Part shown: piece after piece, positions 7,932 to 16,547 of the stretch
Layout: every line of letters starts with the position of its first letter
How positions within the stretch are numbered: position 1 is the first letter of the stretch
NCBI GenBank assembly: GCA_934486635.1
Contig: CAKSPZ010000002.1
Location: 186,001-250,000 of the forward strand
Reading direction: 5' to 3'
DNA length: 64,000 bases
Origin: an uncultured Eubacteriales bacterium
GTDB taxonomy: Bacteria > Bacillota > Clostridia > Oscillospirales > Acutalibacteraceae
Translations under genes and position numbers: made by a program
Notes under the pieces: model-generated
What the model was told of the DNA's origin: nothing
What the model saw: the letters and a program-made list of their open reading frames with translations, nothing else
Database searches by the model: none

Positions 7932-8015
7932 TGGTACGGGTGACAGGACTTGAACCTGCACGGTTTTGCCACTAGAACCTAAATCTAGCGCGTCTGCCAA
8001 TTCCGCCACACCCGC
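7932..8015 (-). tRNA. tRNA-Leu (anticodon UAG)
   Basis: An 84-base class II tRNA with acceptor GCGGGTG / CACCCGT, a long variable arm, T-loop GGTTCAAGTCC and anticodon loop TTTAGGT (anticodon UAG, reading CUN leucine codons). The CCA end is encoded. Its own promoter lies 14 bases upstream. Confidence 0.96.
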
Positions 8016-8028
8016 ATATTGTATAATT

Positions 8029-8057
8029 ATTATACAATAAAAAAATATATAAATCAA
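8029..8057 (-). promoter_or_regulatory. Sigma-A promoter of tRNA-Leu
   Basis: On the minus strand TTGATT (8052-8057) and TATAAT (8029-8034) are separated by 17 bases. Confidence 0.75.
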
Positions 8058-8067
8058 GTATTTTTTT

Positions 8068-8105
8068 ACTGAGGAAATCTTTTTAAAAAATTTCCTCAGT
8101 TTTTA
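8068..8105. terminator. Hairpin between asnB and tRNA-Leu
   Basis: An 11-base-pair stem ACTGAGGAAAT / ATTTCCTCAGT. The T-run follows on the plus strand, whereas asnB is on the minus strand where the hairpin is followed by A residues. It may still end asnB, but the orientation is not the classical one. Confidence 0.55.
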
Positions 8106-8118
8106 TTGTCTATAAAAT

Positions 8119-9957
8119 CTAAATTATATCAATATGATAATTTTTTAACCAAAAATCAATTTGAATAATATAAGCCATAATCTGTGCCGCACCCATTAAT
8201 TGACCATACCACGGAGACGTTATTGAATCAGGATGTTCTATTATATCCCAAACTCCATCATGATCTAATATTTTACTTAATAGTGAATTTTTGTCTTCTA
8301 ATATACTTTTAACTACTTTACTTACTTCATTCATGTATACAGGATTATGAGTTTTGGGATAAGGGCTCTTCTTTCTAAAAACAATTTTTTCAGGTAAAAT
8401 TCCTTTCATTGCTTCCCTTAAAACGCCCTTTTCACGTCCTCTATATGCTTTTATTTCCCAGGGCATATTATATGCATACTCTACTATTCTATAATCGCAA
8501 AAAGGTACTCTCACCTCAAGCCCATTATACATACTCATTCTATCTTTGCGGTCAAGTAATGTTTGCATAAACCAATTTATATTTAACATAAACATTTCTC
8601 TCATTCTGGAATTCATTTTACTTTCATGAGGTAACTTATCTGTTTGTCGGACTGTATCCATATATCTTTGATGGACATATTCATCCGCACCAGGTAAAAA
8701 ACCTTTTTTAAGAATTTTTTTCCTAATGTCCAAAGACCTTGACCAAGGAAATGTATTATCCATTAAAATTTCCTTATTATGATACCACGGATAACCACCA
8801 AATATTTCGTCTGAACATTCACCTGATAATGCAACTGTAAAATTCTTTTTTATTTCTTTAAAGAATAATAACATTGATGAATCTATATCAGCCATTCCAG
8901 GTAAATCTCTTGCTAAAGTTGCATCTTCTAATGCATGAGCTAATTTTATATTATCTATTACTACATAATGGTGAGTAGAGTGTATTTTATCGACCATTAT
9001 TTTTATATATTCCATATCTGAGTTAGGTTGAAATAAACTTTTTTTAAAGTATTTTTTATTATCAACATAATCCACAGAATATGTTGATAATTTTCCTTTA
9101 TCATTTTTATAATAATAATCTGCAGCCACTTTTGATATTATACTTGAGTCTAATCCTCCAGATAATAAACAACACAACGGCATATCCGACACAAGTTGTC
9201 GCTCTATCGCATCCGTCACAAGGAATCGTGTTTTTTCAACGGCTGTACTTAAACTATCCTTAAACTCCTTAGCTTTTAATTGCCAATACTTTTGTCTATT
9301 TAATCCTTTTCGTTTTGAAAAATAAGCATACTCTCCTGGTTTTAATTCTTTTACTCCATTAATTATTCCTTCTCCCATGGTTCTTCCAGGTCCTATAAAA
9401 AACAATTCCATTAAACCCGTTTCATCAACTTGAGGTTTAACTTTTGGATTACACAACAATGCTTTTATTTCCGAAGCAAATATTAAACCATTATCATAAT
9501 TATAAAAAAACAATGGTTTTACTCCTATTCTATCTCTTGCTATAAATAAAGTTTGTGCTTTTGTATCCCATACCGCGAAAGAAAAAATACCATTTAATTT
9601 CTCAACACATTTTTCTCTCCAATGTATAAACGCTACTAATAACACTTCTGTATCAGAATGCCCTTTAAATGTATATCCAAAAGATAAAAGCTCATTTCTT
9701 ATTTCCTCAGTATTATATAATTCCCCATTGTATATAATTGTATAATCTTCATCATTATAGGCAATTCTCATTGGTTGTTTTCCGTTTTCAGGGTCGATAA
9801 CAATCAACCTTCTATGCAATAAGCATGCATGACGTTCTTTATGCATACCTGAAGCATCTGGACCTCTTTTAGATATACTATTTATCATATTGTTTAAAAT
9901 TGTTGTATTTTCACTTATATCATTATTATAATCTATCCAACCTGCAATTCCACACAT
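8119..9957 (-). CDS. asnB: Asparagine synthetase, glutamine-hydrolysing
   Basis: A 612-residue enzyme that makes asparagine from aspartate, glutamine and ATP. Residues 1-190 are the class II glutamine amidotransferase domain starting MCGIAGW, so Cys2 becomes the N-terminal nucleophile. The synthetase domain has the pyrophosphatase loop LLSGGLDSS near residue 266, SGECSDEIFGGYPWY near 375 and DRKDRMSMYNGLEVRVPFCD near 485. AGGAGG lies nine bases upstream. A terminator-like hairpin sits only about 10 bases before the ribosome binding site, so either transcription reads through it or it acts as an attenuator. No T-box features were found. Confidence 0.95.
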   Translation of the reverse strand: MCGIAGWIDYNNDISENTTILNNMINSISKRGPDASGMHKERHACLLHRRLIVIDPENGKQPMRIAYNDEDYTIIYNGELYNTEEIRNELLSFGYTFKGHSDTEVLLVAFIHWREKCVEKLNGIFSFAVWDTKAQTLFIARDRIGVKPLFFYNYDNGLIFASEIKALLCNPKVKPQVDETGLMELFFIGPGRTMGEGIINGVKELKPGEYAYFSKRKGLNRQKYWQLKAKEFKDSLSTAVEKTRFLVTDAIERQLVSDMPLCCLLSGGLDSSIISKVAADYYYKNDKGKLSTYSVDYVDNKKYFKKSLFQPNSDMEYIKIMVDKIHSTHHYVVIDNIKLAHALEDATLARDLPGMADIDSSMLLFFKEIKKNFTVALSGECSDEIFGGYPWYHNKEILMDNTFPWSRSLDIRKKILKKGFLPGADEYVHQRYMDTVRQTDKLPHESKMNSRMREMFMLNINWFMQTLLDRKDRMSMYNGLEVRVPFCDYRIVEYAYNMPWEIKAYRGREKGVLREAMKGILPEKIVFRKKSPYPKTHNPVYMNEVSKVVKSILEDKNSLLSKILDHDGVWDIIEHPDSITSPWYGQLMGAAQIMAYIIQIDFWLKNYHIDII

Positions 9958-9978
9958 AAATCTCTTTCCTCCTATAAT

Positions 9979-10016
9979 AAAAAAGACGTCACAACTTTTT
10001 TACCCTTTGTGACGTC
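9979..10016 (-). terminator. Terminator or attenuator immediately upstream of asnB
   Basis: On the minus strand the 10-base-pair stem GACGTCACAA / TTGTGACGTC is followed by six T residues. It ends the transcript of the gene at 10162-11025, but leaves almost no room for an asnB promoter after it. A related hairpin with the same flank is at 11211-11249. Confidence 0.8.
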
Positions 10017-10090
10017 TACATCTATTTATATTATATGTGTAAAAACCGCTAATATGTTAATAACAAAATCCAATTACAATATAGTAACTT
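9985..10090 (-). repeat. Duplicated 3' flank, copy 1
   Basis: Shares with 11218-11320 the hairpin GACGTC..., the segment GACGTCTACATCTATTTATA, AATATGTTAA and AATTACAATA, in the same order. It lies downstream of a tandem secreted-protein gene in each case, so the duplicated unit probably included the 3' untranslated region. Confidence 0.7.
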
Positions 10091-10161
10091 TAATTCACTT
10101 TTTTGAATTTTCTATCAGAGACGAAGAATCGCTAAATTTTTTCATCTCAATCATTTTACAA

Positions 10162-11025
10162 TTATTTTTTTAAATTAAGTGCATCTTCTGCTTCTTTTTG
10201 TTGCTCATAAAGGTCTCTATGCTTAATAGCAAAATCCCTCTTCATCTGTAGTCTTTGACGTATTCTTTGAAGCTCAACCTGAAGCTCCTGTTTTCTCTGC
10301 CTAATAGCATTCTTTTCATTATCAATAATTTCATTAAGTTTACATTGTTTTTTCTTAATTTCACTCTTCTTATTTTCCACAATGACTTGCGCCTTACTAA
10401 GTTCTTGTTGCATACACCTTTGCTTATTCTCAATAACCTTATTATCCTCCTCAAAGCTTTTTTTCTGCTCAAGTATCTGATTTCTCTTTTCTTTTAGAAC
10501 TTCAAGTTTTTGTTTCTTTTCTTCAAGTACCTTCTTATACTTTAAAGCTTCTAGTTTTTTCTTCTTTTTCATGATGACCTGACTTTGATTCTCAATTTGT
10601 TCCTTTTGAAGAAGCATTTGAGCTTTTTCACGTTTTAGCTCCTCAAGCCTTTGTTGCTGCTCCTCAAGTGCGTGTTTCTTTTCTTTAATCACCTTTTCCA
10701 TATCTTTTAATTTGCGAGCCACTATCCCTTTCCTAATTGTCTTTAAAGAATATTCATTCATCTCATCAACACTCTGCTTTTGCCTCTGACGTTCAATCTT
10801 CTTTTGTCTCTCTTCCTCTTCACTCTTACGCTTTTCATCTGCACTTATCCTCTCCGCATTTCCTGCAATCCATCTATATATTCGTTCGTGCCTTGCTTTT
10901 TTTTCATCTTCTTCGCTAACTATTTGCGCCTTCTTATCTTCATCACCAGTTGCAGCAAAACAACTTACACCTAAACTTGATAATATCATTGATAATGATA
11001 TTACTAAACTAATAATCTTTTTCAT
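10162..11025 (-). CDS. Secreted coiled-coil protein, member of the local signal-peptide family
   Basis: A 287-residue protein with signal peptide MKKIISLVISLSMILSSLG ending VSCFA (cleavage likely after Ala24). The mature part from about residue 30 to 287 is almost wholly charged, rich in Lys, Glu, Gln and Arg with heptad spacing, so a long coiled coil is expected. No anchor is visible at the C-terminus. The signal peptide and ribosome binding region match the four genes upstream, but the mature part does not. No function can be named; an extracellular structural or adhesin-like role is conceivable. Confidence 0.8.
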   Translation of the reverse strand: MKKIISLVISLSMILSSLGVSCFAATGDEDKKAQIVSEEDEKKARHERIYRWIAGNAERISADEKRKSEEEERQKKIERQRQKQSVDEMNEYSLKTIRKGIVARKLKDMEKVIKEKKHALEEQQQRLEELKREKAQMLLQKEQIENQSQVIMKKKKKLEALKYKKVLEEKKQKLEVLKEKRNQILEQKKSFEEDNKVIENKQRCMQQELSKAQVIVENKKSEIKKKQCKLNEIIDNEKNAIRQRKQELQVELQRIRQRLQMKRDFAIKHRDLYEQQKEAEDALNLKK

Positions 11026-11210
11026 AACATATCTCCCTTAATTTAATAATAAATGTATTTTATCATATAAAATAACTTTTATTATTCTTTTAAGGAATAA
11101 CTCAAAAAAACGTCGTTTTAAACAAAAAAAGCAGCATTTATTTTATAATATTTGTCATTTTTTTACCTCAGCGTTTCAAATTATCCCTTATCTTTATACT
11201 TATATTATAT

Positions 11211-11249
11211 AAAAAAAGACGCCACAACAGTAAAAAACTCCGTGACGTC
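11211..11249 (-). terminator. Terminator after the gene at 11337-11885
   Basis: On the minus strand an 8-base-pair stem GACGTCAC / GTGGCGTC, including one U-G wobble, is followed by seven T residues. The wobble forms only in the minus-strand RNA. Confidence 0.8.
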
Positions 11250-11320
11250 TACATCTATTTATAATTATAAACCTCTAATATGTTAACAATAAAACTAAAT
11301 TACAATACATTAAATTACAT
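11218..11320 (-). repeat. Duplicated 3' flank, copy 2
   Basis: Counterpart of 9985-10090; same order of GACGTCTACATCTATTTATA, AATATGTTAA and AATTACAATA segments with a few substitutions. Confidence 0.7.
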
Positions 11321-11336
11321 ATTTAATAAAATTATA

Positions 11337-11885
11337 TTATCTAAGATATGAAAAATTTTCTTGTTTTTTCATATCCTTAATTTCTTTTTTTAATTTATCT
11401 ATTTTATGGGACTTACGGCCAGTCATAATATCAATTACAGCTGAAGGAACACGAACAGTACATCTTAATAAATATCCAGCAGCTTTTGCAGCACATCCTA
11501 AAACTACCCATGAACATAATACCACCGCACTAAGTCCATATTTTAATATATCACAAGACAAATTAAAACCTTTATCAAGTAAAAGCTTAATAAATTTAAA
11601 ACCTAATAGTATAATTGAATTCTCTTCTTTGCTTAAATCTAAATTCTTATAAACTTCTGCTATACAGCTTTCTACTTGTTCAGGAGTTAGACTTTTATCA
11701 TTTTTACAAACTTTTAACTGTGAATTGATTTTCTTTAAAGTTTTATTTGGAAGGCAAAATTGACCATTATCAACACTTTCACAAGAAGGAATATCTTTTA
11801 CAACGCTTTCATCAGCAAAACAACTGAAGCTCATAGATGTACATATAATTGACAATGATAATATTAAACAAATAATCTTTTTCAT
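11337..11885 (-). CDS. Secreted or membrane-anchored protein of the tandem family
   Basis: A 182-residue protein with signal peptide MKKIICLILSLSIICTSMSF ending SCFA. An ectodomain (25-85) has cysteines in SCES, FCL, KVCK and ESC. A hydrophobic segment (about 115-140) is followed by a basic tail with several lysines. Predicted topology is outside for the N-terminal domain and inside for the tail. Parts align with the paralogues at 12853 and 13400 (SCESVD against CCESTC, KVCKND against KKCIDI). No known family. Confidence 0.78.
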   Translation of the reverse strand: MKKIICLILSLSIICTSMSFSCFADESVVKDIPSCESVDNGQFCLPNKTLKKINSQLKVCKNDKSLTPEQVESCIAEVYKNLDLSKEENSIILLGFKFIKLLLDKGFNLSCDILKYGLSAVVLCSWVVLGCAAKAAGYLLRCTVRVPSAVIDIMTGRKSHKIDKLKKEIKDMKKQENFSYLR

Positions 11886-12094
11886 GACATATCTCCTAAA
11901 ATAATTTTTAATATCATTTATTTTATCATATTAATAAAGCTTTTTTATTCCTTTCTTGAAAAATATTTAAAATTGTTACATTGAATAAAATTATGTAATT
12001 TTCTTTTGAATAATTGTGGTTCATATCTTCCGTTCGATATGCCTTTTCACATATCAACTTCTTTCTATTTGTTCACACTAGTAACTTGCATACT

Positions 12095-12520
12095 TTAAAA
12101 AATATCTTCAATCATTCCTTTGTCGAATAATTTAAAAAATATTACAGCAGACACAGATACTGATCCAATAAACTGTATATACTTTTTCACAAAATCAAAT
12201 AACATTTGTGGCAATGTTTCAAGCACATTTCTAACAACCATCATTCCCAATAAAATGGATTTTGCTGTACTGAAGTTTTTATTGCCATAATTATTATAAC
12301 TATTCAAAGGCCTGTTTTCCGGTTCTTCTTGAGCTAAATCTTTTGTATCTTCATACTTTTCTAATTCTGAATAAAATTCTTCCAAAGTTTTTTCATCTGG
12401 ATCTAAGTACTCATAACTCTGCATATTATTTACATAATCTTTTGCATTTGCAAAACAGTTTAAATTCATAGACGAACATATAATTGATAATGATAATATT
12501 AAACAAACAATTTTTTTCAT
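12095..12520 (-). CDS. Secreted or membrane-anchored protein of the tandem family (acidic, cysteine-poor)
   Basis: Start placed at ATG 12520, seven bases after AGGAG; the longer frame to 12565 runs upstream of this shared ribosome binding site. The 141 residues begin with signal peptide MKKIVCLILSLSIICSSMNL ending NCFA. The ectodomain is acidic (DPDEKTLEEFYSELEKYED) and has lost the cysteines seen in its paralogues, although VNNMQSYE still aligns with VKNMQCCE. Hydrophobic stretches near 85-105 and 115-135 suggest membrane association. Unknown function. Confidence 0.75.
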   Translation of the reverse strand: MKKIVCLILSLSIICSSMNLNCFANAKDYVNNMQSYEYLDPDEKTLEEFYSELEKYEDTKDLAQEEPENRPLNSYNNYGNKNFSTAKSILLGMMVVRNVLETLPQMLFDFVKKYIQFIGSVSVSAVIFFKLFDKGMIEDIF

Positions 12521-12852
12521 GACATTTCTCCTAAAAACTACTTTTAATACTATTAATTTTACCACATCATTTAAAATTTAGGTATTATTTTTCTTAAAAA
12601 ACATTCAAATTTATTGTATTATATAAAAATTATATACTTTTAACTTAACCAGTTGTATTTTATTTAATAATTTAATTTATAAAACTTAGCATTAAATGTA
12701 TGAATTGCTTTTTGATTTTAATTAATATTAAAAATAATACCCTCATAAAAAGTATAAATTAATAACCCTATATAATTAATTTTTTTACTATAACACTCAT
12801 TTCATAAATCTATATTTTTCCCACATAACTTAATATAGAACCAACGAATATT
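12521..12852. other. AT-rich intergenic region
   Basis: About 330 bases, very AT-rich, with no gene, hairpin terminator or RNA recognised beyond the ribosome binding site of the gene at 12095-12520. Confidence 0.5.
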
Positions 12853-13281
12853 TTATATCAGCGCAAATTCTTTTTCTATTTCAATGTGCTTTATTATCTC
12901 AAAAAAAATCCCATAAGAACATATAAGCACAACAGGTGTTGCCTTAAGTATATTTATTAACTTTTTTTTTCTTTTTTCTTTTATATATTTCTTATAAACA
13001 GGTAAATTGAATGTTTTGGCAAATTCCTCCATTAATTTACACTCTATAAAAACTTCAGAAGTAATTAATGGGTTATTTTTCTTTTGTTTTTCAGATAAAT
13101 TATTTATATCTTTACATAACTTAAAGTTTAAATTAATATCCTTAAGTATACTTCCAACTGAACATGAAGCTTCACAACCTTGAATATTTTTTACTTCCGC
13201 TTTTTCATTTGCAAAGCACTGGAAACTCACAGATGAACAAATAACTAACAATGATAATATTAAACAAATAAATTTTTTCAC
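12853..13281 (-). CDS. Secreted or membrane-anchored protein of the tandem family
   Basis: A 142-residue protein with a GTG start at 13281, placed as in its paralogues after AGGAG. Signal peptide MKKFICLILSLLVICSSVSF ends QCFA. The ectodomain carries GCEASCS, KLCKDINNL, the segment KQKKNNPLITSE and IECKLM. It is the closest paralogue of the gene at 13400. A lysine cluster (KEKRKKK) precedes the hydrophobic segment (about 110-130), and the tail is short. Function unknown. Confidence 0.78.
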   Translation of the reverse strand: MKKFICLILSLLVICSSVSFQCFANEKAEVKNIQGCEASCSVGSILKDINLNFKLCKDINNLSEKQKKNNPLITSEVFIECKLMEEFAKTFNLPVYKKYIKEKRKKKLINILKATPVVLICSYGIFFEIIKHIEIEKEFALI

Positions 13282-13399
13282 GACACATCTCCTAAAATTC
13301 CTTTTAATATCGTTTGTTTTCCTGTATAATTTAAAATCTAGTTATTACTTTTTTATCTAAGTTTGTTGTAATATATAAAAAATTGCTTTTTATGAGTAA

Positions 13400-13858
13400 T
13401 CAAAGTTCAAAGAAATTCCATCGATTAATTTCTTTTTTATTCATGTAAGTCTTCACAGAGTCTTTTATCTCTGGAATTATAAGTGATAAAATCGCAGCTC
13501 CTGTTACTAAGAAACATCCCTTAAGCATCTTATCTGCTATTTCCAGCCTTCTTTTTTCGTCATATTCCTCATAAACAGGTAAATTCACCTTTTTGGCTAT
13601 TTCTTTTACTAATTTACATTCTGTCAAAAATTCGGAAGTAATCAATGGGTCATTTTTTTTCTGCTTTGCAGTTAAATTATCTATATCTATACATTTTTTA
13701 AATTTTAAATTAACATCTTTAATAATATTACTTATTGAGCATGTACTTTCACAGCATTGCATATTCTTTACTTCTGTTTGTTCATCTGCAAAGCACTGAA
13801 AACTCATAGATGAACATATAATTGATAACGATAATATTAAACAAACAATTTTTTTCAT
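13400..13858 (-). CDS. Secreted or membrane-anchored protein of the tandem family
   Basis: A 152-residue protein with signal peptide MKKIVCLILSLSIICSSMSF ending QCFA. The ectodomain has CCESTCS, KKCIDIDNL, KQKKNDPLITSE and TECKLV, matching the gene at 12853 almost block for block. It is followed by a hydrophobic segment (about 112-130) and a charged tail. The even number of conserved cysteines suggests disulfides outside the cell. It is the first gene of the array, downstream of glgA. Unknown function. Confidence 0.78.
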   Translation of the reverse strand: MKKIVCLILSLSIICSSMSFQCFADEQTEVKNMQCCESTCSISNIIKDVNLKFKKCIDIDNLTAKQKKNDPLITSEFLTECKLVKEIAKKVNLPVYEEYDEKRRLEIADKMLKGCFLVTGAAILSLIIPEIKDSVKTYMNKKEINRWNFFEL

Positions 13859-13967
13859 GACATTTCTCCTAAAATTAATTTTTGCATTGCTTATGTTATC
13901 ATATCATTTGCTTTTTTTAAATATTTTTTCGAAAAATGCACAAAAATCATCCTTTTGGCTAAAAAAA

Positions 13968-15395
13968 TTATTTTATGTGATTATTTATTGTATTATATAT
14001 ATCTAGATATTTTTTTGCCGATTTTTTAAAACTATTGTCACATTTCATTGCTCTTTTTCTTAATATATTAAATCCTTCCTTATTTTTATATCCCCAAACT
14101 GCTCTTTTTATCGCATATACCATGTCATCTTTTTGATAATTTTTAAATGTAAACCCATTTCCAATTTCGTCTCCACTATCCTTAACCGAATCAAATAGTC
14201 CACCTGTTTCTCTTACAATAGGTATTGAGCCATATCTTAATGCTATCATTTGAGATAAACCACACGGTTCAGTTTTAGATGGCATTAAAAATAAATCAGA
14301 GGCTGCATATATTTTATGCGACAATTCCGGAACAAACCCATAACAAGCACATACTCTTCCTTTATACTTATTTTGCATATAAAAAAAGAATTTTTCATAT
14401 TCATATTGTCCAGACCCTAAAATTACAAATTGAACATCTTCTTCATTTAATAATGCTTCTAATGCATCGACTACTAAGTCTATACCTTTTTGTTCTACTA
14501 ATCGTGTAACCATACCAATTAATGGGACATCCTTTTGCTCTAAAAAAAGACGATTTCTTAATAATTGTTTATTTTTAAATTTTCCTTGAATATCAGAAAA
14601 AGAATAATTTTCATATATCAAATTGTCTGTCTGTGGATTATACTCTTTATCATCTATTCCATTTAAAATTCCACAAACTTTAAAGCTCCTATCTTTTAGT
14701 ATAGAATCCAGTCCATATGAAAACCATGGGGATAAAATTTCTTTTGCATATGTTGGACTAACTGTTGTCACTATATCAGCACTTTCTATTGCACCTTTCA
14801 TAAAATTCGCACAATTATCAAATTCCATAATTGATATTTTTTCTGCCGGTATACCTACCACATTATCAATTATCTCCAGCCCATATTTACCTTGGTATTG
14901 AATGTTATGTATTGTAAAAATGTTTTTAATTCCATAATACCAATTATAATGTACATAAATTAAACTATAATACACCGGTATCAATGCAGTTTGCCAATCA
15001 TTACTGTGTATAATATCCGGCTTATAATCTATATGTGATATCATTTCTAAAACTGCTCTTGAAAAAAAAGTAAATCGTTCTGCATCATCATCATAACCAT
15101 ATAAATTATTTCTTTTAAAATAATACTCATTATCTAAAAAGTAATATATAACACCATCATGTTCCAGCATAAATACTCCACAATATTGTTGTCGCCATGA
15201 TACCGGTACAAAAAAATTTGTAATATATTTCATTTTATTTTTAAACTCATTAGAAATTCCTTCATAAAGTGGCATTACCACTCTGCAGTCAACATCTAAT
15301 TCATTTAGTGATTTTGGCAATGCTGACGATACATCAGCTAATCCCCCAGATGCTGCAAATGGTATTGATTCACTGGTACAAAATAAAACTTTCAC
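13968..15395 (-). CDS. glgA: Glycogen synthase (ADP-glucose dependent)
   Basis: A 475-residue GT5 glycosyltransferase of GT-B fold that adds glucose from ADP-glucose to the alpha-1,4 chain. GTG start with GGAGG close upstream. The N-terminal domain (1-240) has HSNDWQTALIP near residue 135 and the C-terminal domain has TRLVEQKGIDL near 300 and the SKTEPCGLSQMIALRYG signature near 375. The N-terminal loop, normally KTGGL with Lys15 contacting ADP-glucose, reads ASGGL here, so Ala replaces that lysine. It is the last gene of the glg operon. Confidence 0.95.
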   Translation of the reverse strand: MKVLFCTSESIPFAASGGLADVSSALPKSLNELDVDCRVVMPLYEGISNEFKNKMKYITNFFVPVSWRQQYCGVFMLEHDGVIYYFLDNEYYFKRNNLYGYDDDAERFTFFSRAVLEMISHIDYKPDIIHSNDWQTALIPVYYSLIYVHYNWYYGIKNIFTIHNIQYQGKYGLEIIDNVVGIPAEKISIMEFDNCANFMKGAIESADIVTTVSPTYAKEILSPWFSYGLDSILKDRSFKVCGILNGIDDKEYNPQTDNLIYENYSFSDIQGKFKNKQLLRNRLFLEQKDVPLIGMVTRLVEQKGIDLVVDALEALLNEEDVQFVILGSGQYEYEKFFFYMQNKYKGRVCACYGFVPELSHKIYAASDLFLMPSKTEPCGLSQMIALRYGSIPIVRETGGLFDSVKDSGDEIGNGFTFKNYQKDDMVYAIKRAVWGYKNKEGFNILRKRAMKCDNSFKKSAKKYLDIYNTINNHIK

Positions 15396-15425
15396 AAAAT
15401 TTCCTCCGATTTTAATTTGTAAAGA

Positions 15426-16547
15426 TTAAACAACACTTGATTTACTTATGTAAACAGGGTACGATTTGAAACCCATTAAAACCCTTGAATTTTTTATTTT
15501 TATATCCTTATCTGCTATAATATAATTTAAATTACAATCGTTACCTATTACTGTGTCTTGCATAATTACACAATTTGAAACTTTTGTTCCTTTTCCTACT
15601 TTCACTCCTTTAAAAATTACACTATTTTCTACTTCACCTTCAATGATACAACCATTTCCAATTAAAGAATTTAAAACAACTGAATTAAGCCCGTATCTAG
15701 CTGGCATATCATCTCTTACCTTTGTATAAATAGGATGGTTTCCATCAAATAATTCATTTCTTACTTTTTCATCCATTACCTTCATATTGCTTTCAAAATA
15801 TGTACTCATTGAATTTATTCTTTTACTAAATCCCTTAAATTCATAGCCGTACATTTTATAATTAGATACATTTTCTTTTAAAATGTCTATATTAAAGTTA
15901 CTTTTATTTGAATTAATCCCTTCAGATATTAAATGTAATAATAAATCTTTTTTTATTAATGTCATATTTATAAAATTATTGCAAACTTCTACAAGATTTG
16001 AAATAATATCTATATTTGTAACTTCTTTTTTCTCATTAGTAACTATATTAAAAATATTTTGAGTTTGTTTTGATTTTATATCCTTACTATAAATTAATGT
16101 GATATCGGCATCATGCTTTATATGTTCAGCCATAACATCATTATAATCTATGTTACATACTACATCACAATCCGATAATAAAACATATTCTTCTTTTGAA
16201 CTTTTAATAAAATTACTAATCGCAGATAGCATTTCTATTTTATTATTAAAGTTTCCATTACTATTTCCAAACGGTGGAAATATAAAAAGGCCATCTCGTT
16301 TTTTAGATAAATCCCATGACTTACCTGACCCCAAATGCCACATTAAAGATTGATAATTTCTTTTTGTAATTACTGCTATTTTATTTATGCCTGAGTTCAC
16401 CATATTAGAAAGTGGAAAATCTATAAGTCTATACCTGCCTGCAAATGGTACTGAAGCCAATGTTCTTTTTTCTGTTAATTCCCTTAGAAGTTCTTCCCCT
16501 ATATTAGAAAATATTATTCCTAAGATATTATTGCATCTCAAAGACAA
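15426..16547 (-). CDS. glgD: Glucose-1-phosphate adenylyltransferase, GlgD subunit
   Basis: A 373-residue GlgC homologue of the GlgD class, starting at TTG after GAGG and overlapping glgC by 10 bases. The nucleotidyltransferase domain (1-250) begins NNILGIIFSN where GlgC has the GGGQGSRL-type loop, so that catalytic glycine-rich motif is degraded. The C-terminal half is a left-handed beta-helix. In Firmicutes GlgD pairs with GlgC and raises the activity of the ADP-glucose pyrophosphorylase. Translational coupling to glgC fits a stoichiometric complex. Confidence 0.92.
   Translation of the reverse strand: MSLRCNNILGIIFSNIGEELLRELTEKRTLASVPFAGRYRLIDFPLSNMVNSGINKIAVITKRNYQSLMWHLGSGKSWDLSKKRDGLFIFPPFGNSNGNFNNKIEMLSAISNFIKSSKEEYVLLSDCDVVCNIDYNDVMAEHIKHDADITLIYSKDIKSKQTQNIFNIVTNEKKEVTNIDIISNLVEVCNNFINMTLIKKDLLLHLISEGINSNKSNFNIDILKENVSNYKMYGYEFKGFSKRINSMSTYFESNMKVMDEKVRNELFDGNHPIYTKVRDDMPARYGLNSVVLNSLIGNGCIIEGEVENSVIFKGVKVGKGTKVSNCVIMQDTVIGNDCNLNYIIADKDIKIKNSRVLMGFKSYPVYISKSSVV

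Larger units (their letters stand above)
11026..11336. other. Intergenic region in the secreted-protein array
   Basis: Apart from the duplicated flank and terminator at 11211-11320, the 185 bases before the coiled-coil gene are AT-rich with no recognised gene. On the minus strand TTAACA and TATAAA are spaced 17 bases apart around 11255-11285, a possible weak promoter. Confidence 0.45.

Noticed and set aside
7755..8057. Open frame through tRNA-Leu on the minus strand, with an AGVAELADAL-type peptide
   Set aside because: The peptide is the tRNA read as protein; no ribosome binding site, and the strand is accounted for by the tRNA and its downstream element.
9958..10161. T-box or other asparagine riboswitch before asnB
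   Set aside because: No T-box consensus (such as TGGNACCGCG) is seen; only the GACGTC terminator hairpin and a duplicated flank.
10255..10974. Plus-strand open frames opposite the coiled-coil gene
   Set aside because: Lys/Glu codons read in reverse give Phe/Leu-rich shadows; no ribosome binding sites.
10162..13858. Reading the tandem secreted proteins as lipoproteins
   Set aside because: The cysteine in xCFA is not preceded by a lipobox (L-A/S-G/A-C); the pattern fits signal peptidase I cleavage after CFA.
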